From Allomuricauda sp. (GTDB lineage: Bacteria > Bacteroidota > Bacteroidia > Flavobacteriales > Flavobacteriaceae): a stretch of 64,000 bases of DNA. The first letter of the stretch is position 1; the number at the start of each line of letters is the position of its first letter. The stretch spans positions 248,001 to 312,000 of the forward strand of contig NZ_JANQLX010000017.1 of assembly GCF_028280385.1 (NCBI RefSeq). Direction: 5' to 3'. The translations under genes and the position numbers were made by a program. The notes under the pieces are model-generated. The model saw nothing but the letters and a program-made list of their open reading frames with translations. It did no database searches and had not been told where the DNA came from. Positions 43,928 to 52,809 of this stretch are shown here, piece by piece.

Positions 43928-45709
43928 TTACTCCTTGACCTCAAAAGTTTCATTTACTGAAATAGGGATTCCCTCCGCTGTAAACCCCTCCAATCGGATT
44001 TCATAGCTGCCAGGCACATCTGAAGTAAAGAAGGTGAATGTGGTACTGTCAGCCCCAAGATGCAGTTCTGGTAGCCAAAGTAATTGTTGTCTAAAGTCCG
44101 GGGTCTGTTGCTCTTGCGTAGATGTGTTTCCTCCATATCTCTGCTGATAGTAGTTCTTTTTAGGGGTGGGAGAAAACAGCTCCAGTAAATATATGAATTC
44201 AGGTTGATATCCCTCTTGAAAATTTTGTTGTATGGTTTCAATAGCGATAATGCCCCTGTATATTATGGAATTGACCACACATTCATTCCTGGAAATATTA
44301 ATGGATTTAATTTGTTTGGCATCCATGTCAATGATATCATCATTCTGTTGAATCAAAATCCCGTCAACCAAGACCAAAGGTGAATATTCCACACCAAATT
44401 TGTCCTCCACAGCCCTGACTTTCAATTCTTCCTTGCCTTCACCGTTTTTGTGCACCCAAACGTGTTCCAAAACCTCTGAGGCTGTTTCCCGCAAGGTGGA
44501 AAACCGTGTGTAATCATCCAAATCATAGGTAGTGGTATAGGTTCTGTAAACAGGTTGGGCGTAGTTGGCGGTTTGAATGGTATCCGGTTTCAGCTCTACA
44601 AAAGCATTTTCCACCTGGTTATAGATGCTTCGCTCCACGATCCATTGTTCCATGGCGGGAGTGATCATTAATGGGTTAAATGTTAACTCCCCATAATCCA
44701 GGGAAGGCCGATCTTTCATGGTGATCTCAAAATTGTTTCGTTGTTCACCAAGAACTTGTACCAGGGCATGGGTACTTTGGTATTGGTGATTAAGGTTAAA
44801 ATAAAATCTTCCTTCGGCATTGGCCCGTGTCAACTTGAGTACAAACTTTTCCCCTGGAATGGAAAGGGCCACAATCTGGTCCTTAAGCTGCACATCAGGA
44901 CTTTTAGACCTAAGTTGCCCCCATATCAGCTCTCCCCTGAGTTCCGGAAGGTGGATGGATTCGGGGGCGTTATTGGATGCCATTGTCGTTGATTGCACGC
45001 GTTTCTTGGCAAATTGTTTTGCTGATGGCATGGCAAGGGTTGCCACGGTATCCATAAGATGTACGGAAATGGAGTAGTCTCCCTTGGGAATCCCATTTTT
45101 TGATGCGCTTAGCTGGAAGGAGACGGGACTACGGGTACCATAACTTTTTTTGCCTACGGATATAGACATAAGCCCGCCCAAATCTGATTCGTCAACTGGC
45201 CGAGTGCCCTCTAGCGCTTGGTTGCCAATGGAATCCAATTCCATAGGTTTTTTAAGGGCCTGAAATGGGTTTATAATCCCAACATCCCCTTGGAAAAAAT
45301 AATCTGGGGTGCCATTGTTCATCCACTGGGTATATCCAATAATTTTATAGCTTCCTGTTGGGGTATCCACCGGAATAAAAAAGTCGCCCTGGCCCGAACC
45401 TTGGTCCAGTCTAACCTTATGCCTAAAAACCACATTGTTGTTCTCACCCACCAGGTCCACATAGGTTATTTTACTAAAAGTACTCGGGGTATGTTGTTTG
45501 GCATTTAGGGCATATACCTTGTAATACAGGTATTCGCCCGCCAACAAAAGGGATTTGTTATAATGGAGGTACAACTGTTCCTGAAAATCATGACCGGGCC
45601 CTGAGCCGTTTTTGATATTTGGGGAAACCGATTGGCCTATGCCATGGGAATGCATCAGCAAGATCATGCCCATCAAACAGAAGATTCGTATTTTTCTTTT
45701 TTCTGCCAT
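43928..45709 (-). CDS. Secreted MG2/plug-like protein of a TonB-receptor operon
   Basis: 593 residues with a signal peptide. An N-terminal macroglobulin-like MG2 domain (LYLHYNKSLLLAGEYLYYKV, VDTPTGSYKIIGYTQW) is followed by beta-rich linkers and, at about 440-510, a segment resembling a TonB-receptor plug motif (PLVLVDGILIQQNDDII, IKSINISRNECVV, YRGIIAIETI). No barrel follows. It is the last gene of a four-gene operon, 14 bases after the DUF4249 gene. It may be a periplasmic or surface partner of the receptor, binding a peptide or protein ligand; this is inference. Confidence 0.75.
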   Translation of the reverse strand: MAEKRKIRIFCLMGMILLMHSHGIGQSVSPNIKNGSGPGHDFQEQLYLHYNKSLLLAGEYLYYKVYALNAKQHTPSTFSKITYVDLVGENNNVVFRHKVRLDQGSGQGDFFIPVDTPTGSYKIIGYTQWMNNGTPDYFFQGDVGIINPFQALKKPMELDSIGNQALEGTRPVDESDLGGLMSISVGKKSYGTRSPVSFQLSASKNGIPKGDYSISVHLMDTVATLAMPSAKQFAKKRVQSTTMASNNAPESIHLPELRGELIWGQLRSKSPDVQLKDQIVALSIPGEKFVLKLTRANAEGRFYFNLNHQYQSTHALVQVLGEQRNNFEITMKDRPSLDYGELTFNPLMITPAMEQWIVERSIYNQVENAFVELKPDTIQTANYAQPVYRTYTTTYDLDDYTRFSTLRETASEVLEHVWVHKNGEGKEELKVRAVEDKFGVEYSPLVLVDGILIQQNDDIIDMDAKQIKSINISRNECVVNSIIYRGIIAIETIQQNFQEGYQPEFIYLLELFSPTPKKNYYQQRYGGNTSTQEQQTPDFRQQLLWLPELHLGADSTTFTFFTSDVPGSYEIRLEGFTAEGIPISVNETFEVKE

Positions 45710-45723
45710 TTATTGTCAACTGG

Positions 45724-46920
45724 TTATTCTTCCCAAAAATCAGGCACATTAGGGTCGCCCAGGGCAGTGCAATCCGCGCAGGCCCGTGCAACAACCACAA
45801 ATTCCCCAAACACCGTGGTGCTATGGTATTTTACCGTATTGTTTCCCAACAGCTGGTGAATGCTCAATTCCCCTCCAACGGATTCCAATGGAGGTATAAA
45901 CGGGAGGCAATTCTCCACGTAGGGTGGTAATTCTTCATTGGGATAAAAATCCTCGTAATTGAAGAAAATCCGTTCAGAAGTCACCGAGGCCACATGGAAG
46001 AAGCCCAAAACTTTCTCATCGGTATTGGTAGTGGAACTTACGTTCCCATTAAAAAATCCGGGTTGGGAAGGTGAAAGCAAATCATCTCCTGCTGTGGAGC
46101 TCTCCAAGGTTTCAAGGTAACTGTATGATTCTTCGGAAATGGCCAATTGCTTTACCAAAATGCTATAGCGGTGCGAAATGATGAAGTTGTCCCTTTCAAT
46201 GAACCGCACTGGAAAGCCCAATATATTGCCGGAATTGGAACTCCTTGGACTGTTCAAAATAATCTCATCAGACAACACTGTGCTAAAGCAGGTACGCTCT
46301 TCCCTGCCCACTGGCAACGGCATTACCACCAGTTGAGGCCCTTGGTATTCCAATCTTTGGCCACTCCAATCAGGAGCAATTATCTTATAGGTCTCTTCAT
46401 ATTTATACCTAAAATAGGAAGATGCCTGGGTGTTGTCATACTCCACCAAGATCTCCATTCCTTCTGCCTCCGGGTCTTCCGATATTGCCGCTGTTAAACC
46501 TTGTATGGGAGCAGGTTCTGGGCCCACTACGCTCGAAGACTCATATTGTCTACCATCTGAAGTGGACACCATAAGTTGATAGGTGTTCCCTGGCAATATG
46601 GCGAAGTTGGTCGTTGAATGGTAGGTGCCGGGAAGGGTTTCTTCAAATATATATTGGGAACTGCTATTTTCCATGACCACCACAGTGGCATTTCTTTCGG
46701 GTTCGGGAACAAATTCCTCAAAACGGAAGGCACGACTCAATATAATCTCTTGGGGCTTCAGTTCATCTGTCAACGTAGCCTCTATGACCAAAACATCCTC
46801 AAAGGTATCGGTTTCGGGCACGAAGGATTCTATGCAGCCCGCGGTCGATACTCCAATCAAAATCAGAAGGGATATCCTTAAAGCAGTCAAAGGTGATATG
46901 TTGAACTTTACTCCTGACAT
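45724..46920 (-). CDS. DUF4249 lipoprotein, TonB-receptor partner
   Basis: 398 residues. The lipobox GVSTAGC precedes IESFVPETDTFEDVLVIEATL, the typical DUF4249 opening, then Ig-like strands (PGTYHSTTNFAILPGNTYQL). It is longer than the paralogue at 18171 (281 residues) by a C-terminal Cys-containing tail (ARACADCTALGDPNVPDF) that may bind metal or be exposed. The ATG shares one base with the TGA of the receptor gene, a tight coupling. A TTG one codon upstream is rejected. Confidence 0.92.
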   Translation of the reverse strand: MSGVKFNISPLTALRISLLILIGVSTAGCIESFVPETDTFEDVLVIEATLTDELKPQEIILSRAFRFEEFVPEPERNATVVVMENSSSQYIFEETLPGTYHSTTNFAILPGNTYQLMVSTSDGRQYESSSVVGPEPAPIQGLTAAISEDPEAEGMEILVEYDNTQASSYFRYKYEETYKIIAPDWSGQRLEYQGPQLVVMPLPVGREERTCFSTVLSDEIILNSPRSSNSGNILGFPVRFIERDNFIISHRYSILVKQLAISEESYSYLETLESSTAGDDLLSPSQPGFFNGNVSSTTNTDEKVLGFFHVASVTSERIFFNYEDFYPNEELPPYVENCLPFIPPLESVGGELSIHQLLGNNTVKYHSTTVFGEFVVVARACADCTALGDPNVPDFWEE

Positions 46921-49697
46921 CAAAACTTAAAGTTATAGGTAATGGTTGGTATCGGAATTGAAAAAATGGAACTTTGATATGCCTTGATTTGACCTTCTTC
47001 GGTCACAAAGAATACGGCATAGGGATTGTTCCTGCCCAGCACATTATAAATAGAGATGTTCCAAAAACTATGGGCAAATTTTTTGATCTTATGGTTGCCC
47101 TCAATATTAAAGCTCACATCCAGCCTATAGTAATCCGGAATCCTAAACTTGTTCCTATCACTATAAAAGGTATACTCCTTTCCCTCGTACACATAGTTGC
47201 CCACCGGATAGGTTACGGGCCTACCCGTTTGGTAAGCAAAGTTGGCCGAAATGCTATAGCGCCTATTGAATTTGTAGTTGGTCACCAGGCTAAGGTCATG
47301 GGGTTTGTCAAAATTGGATGAAAAGTAAGAACCCCCATTGATACGCTCTTCCTCCAGTGCCCCATCAAATTTAATCAGGGAACGTGAATAGGTATACCCC
47401 AACCAACCGTTGAATTTCCCCAAGTTCTTGCGCAAAAGCAGTTCCGCACCATACGATTTTCCATCCCCTTGCAGTACCGTGGTTTCCACCGCTTCGTTCA
47501 AGAGCAGGTTGGCCCCCGTTTTATAATCCAAGATGTTATCAAATTTTTTGTAGTAGCCTTCAATACTTAGTTCATATAAGCCATCATCAATGTTTTTATG
47601 GAATCCCAAGGCCAACTGGTCGGCCCGTTGGGGTTCAATGTTCAAATCAGACAGCTTCCAGGTGTCCGTTGGGGACGCGGTGGTATTGTTGGACAAGGTG
47701 TGTACATACTGATAGGTGTTGTTGTAGCTTGCCTTTACGGACACGGATGGGGTAAGCAAGTAACGCGTGGACAACCGCACCTCGGCCCCTCCATAAGTCT
47801 TGATTACTTCATTGCGGTCAAAAGTCTGGGTTTCAATGAGTGTTTCCTCACTTCTAGGCCCATCTGGGGCATAGATACGTTGGGTGGATTCCCCTAAAGC
47901 AGCAAATAGGGAATACCTGAATCCTGCATTTATGGATAATTTGTCATTTACCTTAAAATCATCGGAAATAAAAACGGCGGATTCCAGTCCCCTTTCTTCA
48001 GGTAAGAATACTGGGTCGATCACAGATTCTCCGGCCAAGGGCTCAATACTTCCTGGGTTGACCTGGTACAATTTGCCCGAAATCCCAAAATCCAAACTAT
48101 GGGTATTCTTGTGAAGATGTTTCATCTTCAGCTTGACCAAGGACTCTTCTATTTTATACTTTAAGTCAAAGTCGTTTACCGAATTTGCCTCAAAATTGAT
48201 ATCAAAATCGTAGGCACTATTGGCCAAAATCAGTGCTCCTGTTGTGTTCTCACTAAATTTATGGTTCCATTGCAATGACAGGGACCGATTGCTATAGGTT
48301 TGTACGGAATCCCTTGTAATGTTGAAGGCATCCCTACTAAAGTATCCCATGGCCTTGACTTCGTTATTACCATTTATTTTGTGGTTGTACTTGGCAATCA
48401 CATCAAAAAAGGAAGCTTCACTGTTTCTTAGGGTTTCATCTTTTAGGGAACGTAAAATCCAATTGGAATACGTGGCCCTTCCCCCCAATAATAGGGAGGC
48501 CTTGTCCTTGACAAGAGGTGTTTCGAGGGTTAGATTGCTGGTCACAGGCCCAATGGAAGCCTCCCCAGCAAATTTTTGGGCATTCCCGTCCTTGGTTTGA
48601 ATGTTAAATACGGATGAGAGCCTTCCGCCATATTCCGCAGGGACATTGCCCTTAAATATGTCCACATTATTGGTGGTAAACGGATTGATTGCGGAGAACA
48701 GGCCAAAAAAGTGTGATGGATTGTACATCACCGCATGATCCAAAAGAATAAGATTCTGGTCCGTCTTCCCGCCCCGAACATTAAAACCGGAGGCCCCTTC
48801 CCCTGCTGTGGTAACACCCGGTAAGGTAGTGGCCACCTTAAAAATATCCCGTTCGCCCAACACAAGGGGAATGTTCTTGATTTCCTTAACCTCAATTTGC
48901 AGCACCCCACCAATGGTCTCCTCAACATTCCTATTCTTATTACCTTCCACCACCACTTCATCCAAAACTTCAAAACTCTCTGTGAGGTCAAAGTTCAAAG
49001 AACCGTCACCATACACCATGAGTTCCCTTACCTCACTTCGGAATCCAAGTGCACTGATCTCGATTTGATTTCTGCCCAATGGAAGATCAATGTTATAGAA
49101 CCCGTTTTCATTGGTCGTGGTACCTGTACCGCTTTTTTTGACCACTACGGCCAAGCCCATAATGGGTTGTTTTGTTTTAATGTTCACCGCATATCCCTGC
49201 AAAGTGGCGGTTCTTCTGGAACTGCGACGGTCCTCCTTTCCTATTTTAATGATTCCCCTGCTGCTTTGTGTCAAATCCTGGCTTTTATCCTGAAGGATGG
49301 GAAGCATATCCGCAGCATCAATACTTTCAACAATTAGGGAATCGGTTATTGTAGTGTCTTTGGAAGGAAAGAAATTTTCCGGTAGTTGGTCATATATCAC
49401 ACTTCCCTTGGTAAGAATGACCCGCCTTCCCCGCATAAGAAAGAAATTAATATTGGTATCGGCAAAAAGGTCTTCCAGAATGTCTTCAATGGATCTGTTC
49501 ACATAGCTCTTGGAGATTGTTTGCTGAGGCAACCATGTATCCCTATAATAAAAAGTGTAGCCTGAAACTTCTTGAATTTGGACTAGCGCCTCTTTTGTTG
49601 ACAGTTCGGTAAAAGAAATCGTGATTTCATGTGAATCTTGTTGGGCAAAGCCCTTACAGAAACACAACAACAGACATATACAACATATTTGTTTCAT
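46920..49697 (-). CDS. TonB-dependent receptor with N-terminal STN domain
   Basis: 925 residues. A signal peptide (MKQICCICLLLCFCKGFAQQ) and an STN domain (about 24-75, TEALVQIQEVSGYTFYY-like pattern) precede a charged linker, a carboxypeptidase-like sandwich (about 168-250), the plug (about 260-370; VATTLPGVTTAGEGASGFNV) and a barrel ending in TYNFKF. STN domains usually pass a signal to a FecR-type anti-sigma factor, but no FecR or sigma gene is adjacent, so signalling may be lost or in trans. The gene overlaps the upstream hypothetical gene by four bases and DUF4249 by one. Confidence 0.95.
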   Translation of the reverse strand: MKQICCICLLLCFCKGFAQQDSHEITISFTELSTKEALVQIQEVSGYTFYYRDTWLPQQTISKSYVNRSIEDILEDLFADTNINFFLMRGRRVILTKGSVIYDQLPENFFPSKDTTITDSLIVESIDAADMLPILQDKSQDLTQSSRGIIKIGKEDRRSSRRTATLQGYAVNIKTKQPIMGLAVVVKKSGTGTTTNENGFYNIDLPLGRNQIEISALGFRSEVRELMVYGDGSLNFDLTESFEVLDEVVVEGNKNRNVEETIGGVLQIEVKEIKNIPLVLGERDIFKVATTLPGVTTAGEGASGFNVRGGKTDQNLILLDHAVMYNPSHFFGLFSAINPFTTNNVDIFKGNVPAEYGGRLSSVFNIQTKDGNAQKFAGEASIGPVTSNLTLETPLVKDKASLLLGGRATYSNWILRSLKDETLRNSEASFFDVIAKYNHKINGNNEVKAMGYFSRDAFNITRDSVQTYSNRSLSLQWNHKFSENTTGALILANSAYDFDINFEANSVNDFDLKYKIEESLVKLKMKHLHKNTHSLDFGISGKLYQVNPGSIEPLAGESVIDPVFLPEERGLESAVFISDDFKVNDKLSINAGFRYSLFAALGESTQRIYAPDGPRSEETLIETQTFDRNEVIKTYGGAEVRLSTRYLLTPSVSVKASYNNTYQYVHTLSNNTTASPTDTWKLSDLNIEPQRADQLALGFHKNIDDGLYELSIEGYYKKFDNILDYKTGANLLLNEAVETTVLQGDGKSYGAELLLRKNLGKFNGWLGYTYSRSLIKFDGALEEERINGGSYFSSNFDKPHDLSLVTNYKFNRRYSISANFAYQTGRPVTYPVGNYVYEGKEYTFYSDRNKFRIPDYYRLDVSFNIEGNHKIKKFAHSFWNISIYNVLGRNNPYAVFFVTEEGQIKAYQSSIFSIPIPTITYNFKF

Positions 49698-50437
49698 CTG
49701 TTCTCCACATTTTGATGCAACAAAAATTGGCGATGTACCAATTGCATAAGCTTGATCATGTAAGCGTCCTTGTCATTTTTTCGCAATGATTCCAAGGTTC
49801 TGTCCTTAACCACCAATTTGTGCTCCTTGAAAACCTTAAGGACGTCTTTTTTATTTTTGACCCAATGCTGTTGATCCCCATAGACCAGTACATATTCATC
49901 CTTGCTTACGAACTTGTACCGAATAAAATTCTTTTGATAATTGGGGTATCCTACTTTTTTGTGCCTCTTGTATAAGGTAAAATGCGATTGTTCCAAGAGG
50001 ATTTCATAAAATTCCCCAGAATGGTCGGTAGCAGTGTTACTTTGCAACCTCACAAAATCATGTCCATCTATGCCAAACCCATCCACGCGGTGTTTTACAA
50101 GCTGTAACAGCAACACTGTGGACTCGCTACGAAGCGGTAAAAGAAGTTGATCCTCGTAGATATCGTATTTAAGGTCCACATCAAAGTAAGTTTCACCATC
50201 ATAGGTGATATAACCCTTTAAATAATCGTTGGAGCTGTAAAATTTATGGCTCCCCTCCAAGGCGGCATATTTCTCAATATTCAACGTCCCTTCGAAGAGG
50301 TTGGCGTTTTCCGGTCCGGTTACCCCATCAAACCAGGTGTAATACTCCCTGTCCTCCGTATTGGTCTGAGCCAGGGTGGGCGAGCTAAAAAAAGCCGCAC
50401 AAAAACTTATGCATATAGGGACCCATAACCTCAGCAT
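49694..50437 (-). CDS. Secreted protein of unknown function, first gene of the receptor operon
   Basis: 247 residues with a signal peptide (LWVPICISFCAAFFSSPTLA, cut before QTN). The mature part is beta-rich then helical (YYTWFDGVTGPENANLFEG, YKRHKKVGYPNYQKNFIRYK) with many basic residues near the end (VKNKKDVLKVFKEHKLVVKD). I do not recognise the family. Its position at the head of the operon, with a four-base overlap to the receptor, implies a role in sensing or delivery of the same ligand. The start at 50437 is preferred to an upstream in-frame ATG at 50503, which lacks a signal-like context. Confidence 0.75.
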   Translation of the reverse strand: MLRLWVPICISFCAAFFSSPTLAQTNTEDREYYTWFDGVTGPENANLFEGTLNIEKYAALEGSHKFYSSNDYLKGYITYDGETYFDVDLKYDIYEDQLLLPLRSESTVLLLQLVKHRVDGFGIDGHDFVRLQSNTATDHSGEFYEILLEQSHFTLYKRHKKVGYPNYQKNFIRYKFVSKDEYVLVYGDQQHWVKNKKDVLKVFKEHKLVVKDRTLESLRKNDKDAYMIKLMQLVHRQFLLHQNVENR

Positions 50438-50660
50438 TGTAGTACATTGAGGTTTAAGCGTCCAGTATCTGAATACAAGGGTAGACCCAATTTTAAGGGA
50501 CACATGCTTTTGATTGACTTAATACACCAATGTAACCTTAATTAGTCAGGGAAGAAAATAGTTTAGACGAATAACGTTTTATCCCACAACTATAACATGG
50601 CTCAACCTACTGTGGACATGTTTTGCCATAGTAGGGCTCAGCGTAAATTGCCAATTGATG

Positions 50661-51122
50661 TTATTGGTTGGGCTTTACCCGAACAGTCCATTCAAAATTA
50701 AAGGTAGAGACCACTACCCCATCTTGGTTAACACCCACGGACTTCATCCAAAAAGTTTGGCCTTCGCCGGTCTCCATGGTTTTTTGGATGGCCTGATCAA
50801 TCAGATGGCCATCTTCACAGGTAAATGTGATCCTGCCCGTGGCCTTTTTGGTAAAGGTGGCACTGTTGTTGGCCACCAGCATGGAAATTTTCTTCCCGCT
50901 TTTTTGAATTTGATTGATTACCATTGCACCGGTACTTAGCTCAGCGGCCATCCCTTGAACGGCCCAAAACATGGATCTAAATGGATTCTGATTGAACCAT
51001 CTGTGCCTTACCGTGGTTACCGCTTTTTTTTCATCGATATGGGTGAGGCGAACCCCGCACCACCAAGCCGATGGCAACTTAAAAAAAGTGAAGGTGTTGA
51101 ATTTACTGGGCGTGTAAGCCAT
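50661..51122 (-). CDS. DUF4442 hotdog-fold thioesterase-like protein
   Basis: 153 residues of the hotdog fold found in DUF4442 proteins: FKLPSAWWCGVRLTHIDEKK, MFWAVQGMAAELSTGAMVI and the last strands FWMKSVGVNQDG. A long helix over a curved sheet is expected, with thioesterase-like activity on acyl-CoA a reasonable guess; the catalytic residues are not obvious. Its stop is preceded on the downstream side by a hairpin (50606-50615 with 50626-50635) with no U-tract. The gene is divergent from DUF4870. Confidence 0.87.
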   Translation of the reverse strand: MAYTPSKFNTFTFFKLPSAWWCGVRLTHIDEKKAVTTVRHRWFNQNPFRSMFWAVQGMAAELSTGAMVINQIQKSGKKISMLVANNSATFTKKATGRITFTCEDGHLIDQAIQKTMETGEGQTFWMKSVGVNQDGVVVSTFNFEWTVRVKPNQ

Positions 51123-51205
51123 AATGTTGAATTAGGGAGCTTAAAAATAACTAAAATATCGGCACGGACAATTTGTTAAATAAATGTTAATATTTAGTAC
51201 TTTGT

Positions 51206-51238
51206 TTTGCATAGTACCATCTTTTGGATATATATTTG
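51206..51238 (+). promoter_or_regulatory. Bacteroidota-type promoter of the DUF4870 gene
   Basis: A -33 TTTG (51206-51209) and a perfect -7 element TATATTTG (51231-51238), with a 21-base spacer, point to a start near 51245, about 46 bases before the ATG. Confidence 0.75.
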
Positions 51239-51290
51239 CATCGTAAGCTAATAGGTAAACCCTTATTACAATCAAATTCATCAATTAAAA

Positions 51291-51773
51291 ATGGCAACAA
51301 CATTAACCAAACACGAACGAAATTTATCCGCGATCATACACGCGTCCACTTTCTCAAAGTACTTTATTCCTTTTGGAAATTTTATTCTGCCATTGATTCT
51401 GTGGACCGCAAATAAGAAGGAGTATGCATTTGTGGATTACAATGGTAAACAGGCCTTGAACTTTCAAATTAGCATGCTGTTGTATTCCATCCTTGTTGGT
51501 ATTGTAAGCATCCCGTTCTTTATAGGTTTTTTACCTGATTTATTCAACTGGGACTTCATTGGATTCCATAGCTTAAATGATCTAAACAGGTTGAACATCC
51601 AAATAGACGGAGATGATTTCCGATTTGGAAGATTCTTTTGGCCAGTAGGCATTTCAGGTTTGTTGCAGGCTGCCTTGGTAGTAATCAACGTGGTATACAC
51701 CATATTGGCCACCATTAGGACCAATGAGGGAGAAATGTTCCAATACCCCATTACCATAAAATTTCTCAAGTAA
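51291..51773 (+). CDS. DUF4870 membrane protein
   Basis: 160 residues with the DUF4870 layout: an amphipathic N-terminus (NLSAIIHASTFSKYFIPFGN), then hydrophobic segments FILPLILWTA, MLLYSILVGIVSIPFFIGF and a C-terminal pair around LLQAALVVINVVYTILATI. FVDYNGKQALNFQI is a family hallmark. These are small inner-membrane proteins of unknown role. The stop shares one base with the ATG of the next gene, so both are co-translated. Confidence 0.92.
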   Translation: MATTLTKHERNLSAIIHASTFSKYFIPFGNFILPLILWTANKKEYAFVDYNGKQALNFQISMLLYSILVGIVSIPFFIGFLPDLFNWDFIGFHSLNDLNRLNIQIDGDDFRFGRFFWPVGISGLLQAALVVINVVYTILATIRTNEGEMFQYPITIKFLK

Positions 51774-52282
51774 TGAACTGGAAGAAGAACATAGCAGTGT
51801 TGACGGCCCTAGGCATCTCTTTGGTTTCCATGGCTCAAGTGGAAGCTGATTCGGAGCTGTTCCAGACCTTGAAGGAAAAGGATAGCATCCTCTTTGATGC
51901 CGCTTTCAACACATGCGACATCAACACTTTGAATGCCATGTTTACGGAAGATTTCGAGTTTTACCATGACAAAGGAGGTCTTACCACAGGCAGAAATACT
52001 TTTGTGGAGCAAATAAAAGAGGGCTGCAATAACAGGATTGCTGGAGAGCCCCAACCTGCCAAAAGGCATTTGGTTGCCGGGAGCTTGGAGGTTTTCCCGC
52101 TCTATAAGAATGGAGAGCTCTATGGAGCCATACAAAATGGGGTACACACGTTTGAGTTTCTAAATGAAAAAAAGGAATATCAAAAGGGAGATATCGCCAA
52201 GTATACCCACCTGTGGATCTTGGAGGACGGCAGTTGGAAAATAAAACGGGAACTTAGTTACGACCATCAATTACAACAATAA
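51773..52282 (+). CDS. Secreted NTF2-like (DUF4440) protein
   Basis: 169 residues with a signal peptide (MNWKKNIAVLTALGISLVSMAQ). The NTF2-like core is readable: DSILFDAAFNTCDINTLNAM, FTEDFEFYHDKGGLTTGRNT and HLWILEDGSWKIKRELSYDH. This fits the DUF4440/SnoaL-like group whose members bind or turn over small molecules; the substrate is unknown. One-base overlap with DUF4870. The downstream leader holds the ATCAATCA cluster. Confidence 0.9.
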   Translation: MNWKKNIAVLTALGISLVSMAQVEADSELFQTLKEKDSILFDAAFNTCDINTLNAMFTEDFEFYHDKGGLTTGRNTFVEQIKEGCNNRIAGEPQPAKRHLVAGSLEVFPLYKNGELYGAIQNGVHTFEFLNEKKEYQKGDIAKYTHLWILEDGSWKIKRELSYDHQLQQ

Positions 52283-52285
52283 ACC

Positions 52286-52361
52286 ATCAATCATATATAA
52301 AGGAGTTTATCATCAATCAAAAAACGAAAACATCAATCAAGACATCAATCACAATCAATCA
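52286..52361 (+). repeat. Cluster of five ATCAATCA motifs
   Basis: The exact 8-mer ATCAATCA occurs at 52286, 52312, 52332, 52344 and 52354, some extended to ATCAATCAAAAAACG. Another copy, followed by A-rich sequence, precedes the head-GIN gene at 54612. Units are too short and unevenly spaced for a CRISPR. Confidence 0.85.
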
Positions 52362-52367
52362 AAAAAC

Positions 52368-52410
52368 GTTTCCGTACCCGCTTCTCATCAAAGCGGGACG
52401 GTACGGAAAC
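52368..52410 (+). promoter_or_regulatory. Long hairpin upstream of the PadR gene
   Basis: GTTTCCGTACCCGCTT (52368-52383) pairs over 16 positions with AAGCGG and GTACGGAAAC (52391-52410), with a four-base bulge (GACG) and a seven-base loop. It lacks a T-run, so it is more likely a leader structure or protein-binding site than a simple terminator. Confidence 0.65.
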
Positions 52411-52471
52411 CAAACGGACAGTTAATCGGATGCCGGAACTTTTTTCGGCACAAATTTAGAATCATGAAATT

Positions 52472-52801
52472 ATGAACATAGAAAACACAAAAGCACAAAT
52501 GCGCAAAGGGGTTCTGGAGTACTGCATTTTGTCCATATTAAGCGATAAGGACAAATATGCCTCCGAGATACTCGGTGCCCTCAAAGACGCAAAGATGCTG
52601 GTGGTGGAAGGCACGATTTACCCTCTGCTCACGAGGTTGAAGAATGCTGGATTGCTCAACTATCGTTGGGAAGAATCCACTTCCGGACCTCCTCGAAAAT
52701 ATTACGCACTTACCGAAACCGGGCGCTTGTTCCTCAACGAACTCAACGGCACCTGGGATGAACTTAGAAATGCGGTTAATCTGGTAACCAACACAAAATA
52801 A
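52472..52801 (+). CDS. PadR-family transcriptional regulator
   Basis: 109 residues of a PadR winged helix: QMRKGVLEYCILSILSDKD, ASEILGALKDAKMLVVEGTI, LLTRLKNAGLLNYRW and the wing SGPPRKYYALTETG. PadR repressors respond to phenolics, antibiotics or envelope stress. In Bacteroidota it commonly precedes PspC-domain and DUF2807 genes, as here; eight bases separate it from the next gene. The hairpin and ATCAATCA repeats upstream may belong to its control. Short form, without the extra C-terminal helix of classic PadR (PadR-s2 type). Confidence 0.93.
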   Translation: MNIENTKAQMRKGVLEYCILSILSDKDKYASEILGALKDAKMLVVEGTIYPLLTRLKNAGLLNYRWEESTSGPPRKYYALTETGRLFLNELNGTWDELRNAVNLVTNTK

Positions 52802-52809
52802 AACAAGCA

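Noticed and set aside
46920..49697. STN domain as proof of a complete FecIR-type signalling system
   Set aside because: No FecR anti-sigma or ECF sigma gene is adjacent; the ECF42 factor at 5699 is of another class.
50595..50640. Sigma-54-like TGGACATGTTTTGC near 50612
   Set aside because: GG to GC spacing is nine bases, not ten, and no plus-strand gene follows within a promoter distance.
52286..52361. ATCAATCA cluster as a CRISPR array
   Set aside because: Repeats are 8 bases, spacing is irregular and no cas gene is present.
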